Assembly (NCBI GenBank): GCA_903821805.1
Contig: CAIJNA010000059.1
Location: 1-6,651 of the forward strand
DNA from: an uncultured Campylobacterota bacterium
GTDB lineage: Bacteria > Campylobacterota > Campylobacteria > Campylobacterales > Arcobacteraceae
Direction: 5' to 3'
Length of the DNA: 6,651 nt
Under the pieces are notes generated by a model. That model did no database searches. It had not been told where the DNA came from and worked only from the letters and a program-made list of their open reading frames with translations. Each line of letters begins with the position of its first letter. Within the stretch, counting starts at the first letter, position 1. Positions 6,578 to 6,651 of this stretch are shown in pieces. Both the position numbers and the translations under genes were made by a program.

Positions 6578-6651
6578 TATTTTTTTGAAAATAATGGAAT
6601 ATTTATATGCAGTAAATGTAAAAGTTTGTAGTAGATTAGAAAGGCGATAAT

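Larger units (their letters stand above)
6429..6651. other. Non-coding region upstream of ugd, to the right edge
   Basis: About 220 bp of AT-rich sequence precede ugd. I see no complete gene, tRNA or strong terminator in it. It holds the ugd ribosome binding site, the TATAAT candidate and the inverted repeat. On the minus strand one frame is open from the right edge to a TAA at 6556-6558 (31 codons, hydrophobic then basic). Another is open for 27 codons. Either could be the tail of an upstream gene, but neither resembles a family I recognise. Confidence 0.5.

Noticed and set aside
6594..6650. Plus-strand ATG followed by an 18-codon frame near the right edge
   Set aside because: It is very short, has no ribosome binding site worth noting and no recognisable product.
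1..6651. Mobile elements, CRISPR arrays, tRNA or rRNA genes
   Set aside because: I saw no transposase motifs, regularly spaced repeats or RNA-gene signatures on either strand.

Overview
This window is part of a surface-polysaccharide (O-antigen, capsule or similar glycan) gene cluster. All six recognisable genes lie on the minus strand, so transcription runs from the right edge to the left edge. The DNA is strongly AT-rich and the codons are A/T-ending. The protein sequences and the tightly packed sugar genes look like Campylobacterota (an Arcobacter, Sulfurimonas or Sulfurospirillum type of bacterium). That placement is an inference from composition and style; no taxonomic marker gene is present.

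Layout, in transcription order. 6429-6651 is a non-coding leader with a possible promoter next to the first gene. 5256-6428 is ugd, UDP-glucose 6-dehydrogenase. 3974-5239 is a second nucleotide-sugar 6-dehydrogenase of the TviB/WbpO subtype, probably acting on UDP-GlcNAc (or UDP-GalNAc). 3004-3972 is wbpB (3-dehydrogenase), 2426-3004 is wbpD (3-N-acetyltransferase), and 1335-2423 is wbpE (PLP aminotransferase). 1-1332 is a membrane O-acyltransferase fused to an SGNH domain; it is cut by the left edge. Gaps are 16 nt after ugd and then 1 nt, a 1-nt overlap, 2 nt and 2 nt, so this reads as one operon with translational coupling.

How the genes work together. The TviB-type enzyme oxidises C6 of a UDP-HexNAc to a uronic acid. 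WbpB oxidises C3 to a ketone, WbpE transaminates it to a 3-amine, and WbpD acetylates that amine. From UDP-GlcNAc the product is UDP-2,3-diacetamido-2,3-dideoxy-glucuronic acid (UDP-GlcNAc3NAcA), the pathway known from Pseudomonas aeruginosa O5 (Wbp) and Bordetella (Wlb). Ugd separately supplies UDP-glucuronic acid. The acyltransferase probably O-acetylates the glycan at the membrane. No 2-epimerase (WbpI/WlbD), glycosyltransferase, flippase or polymerase is in the window.

I see no previously undescribed system here. The points most worth a second look are an apparently contracted membrane domain in the acyltransferase, the TviB/WbpO-type dehydrogenase sitting where the classical WbpA type is expected, and three genes whose longest reading frames start upstream of the likely true start.
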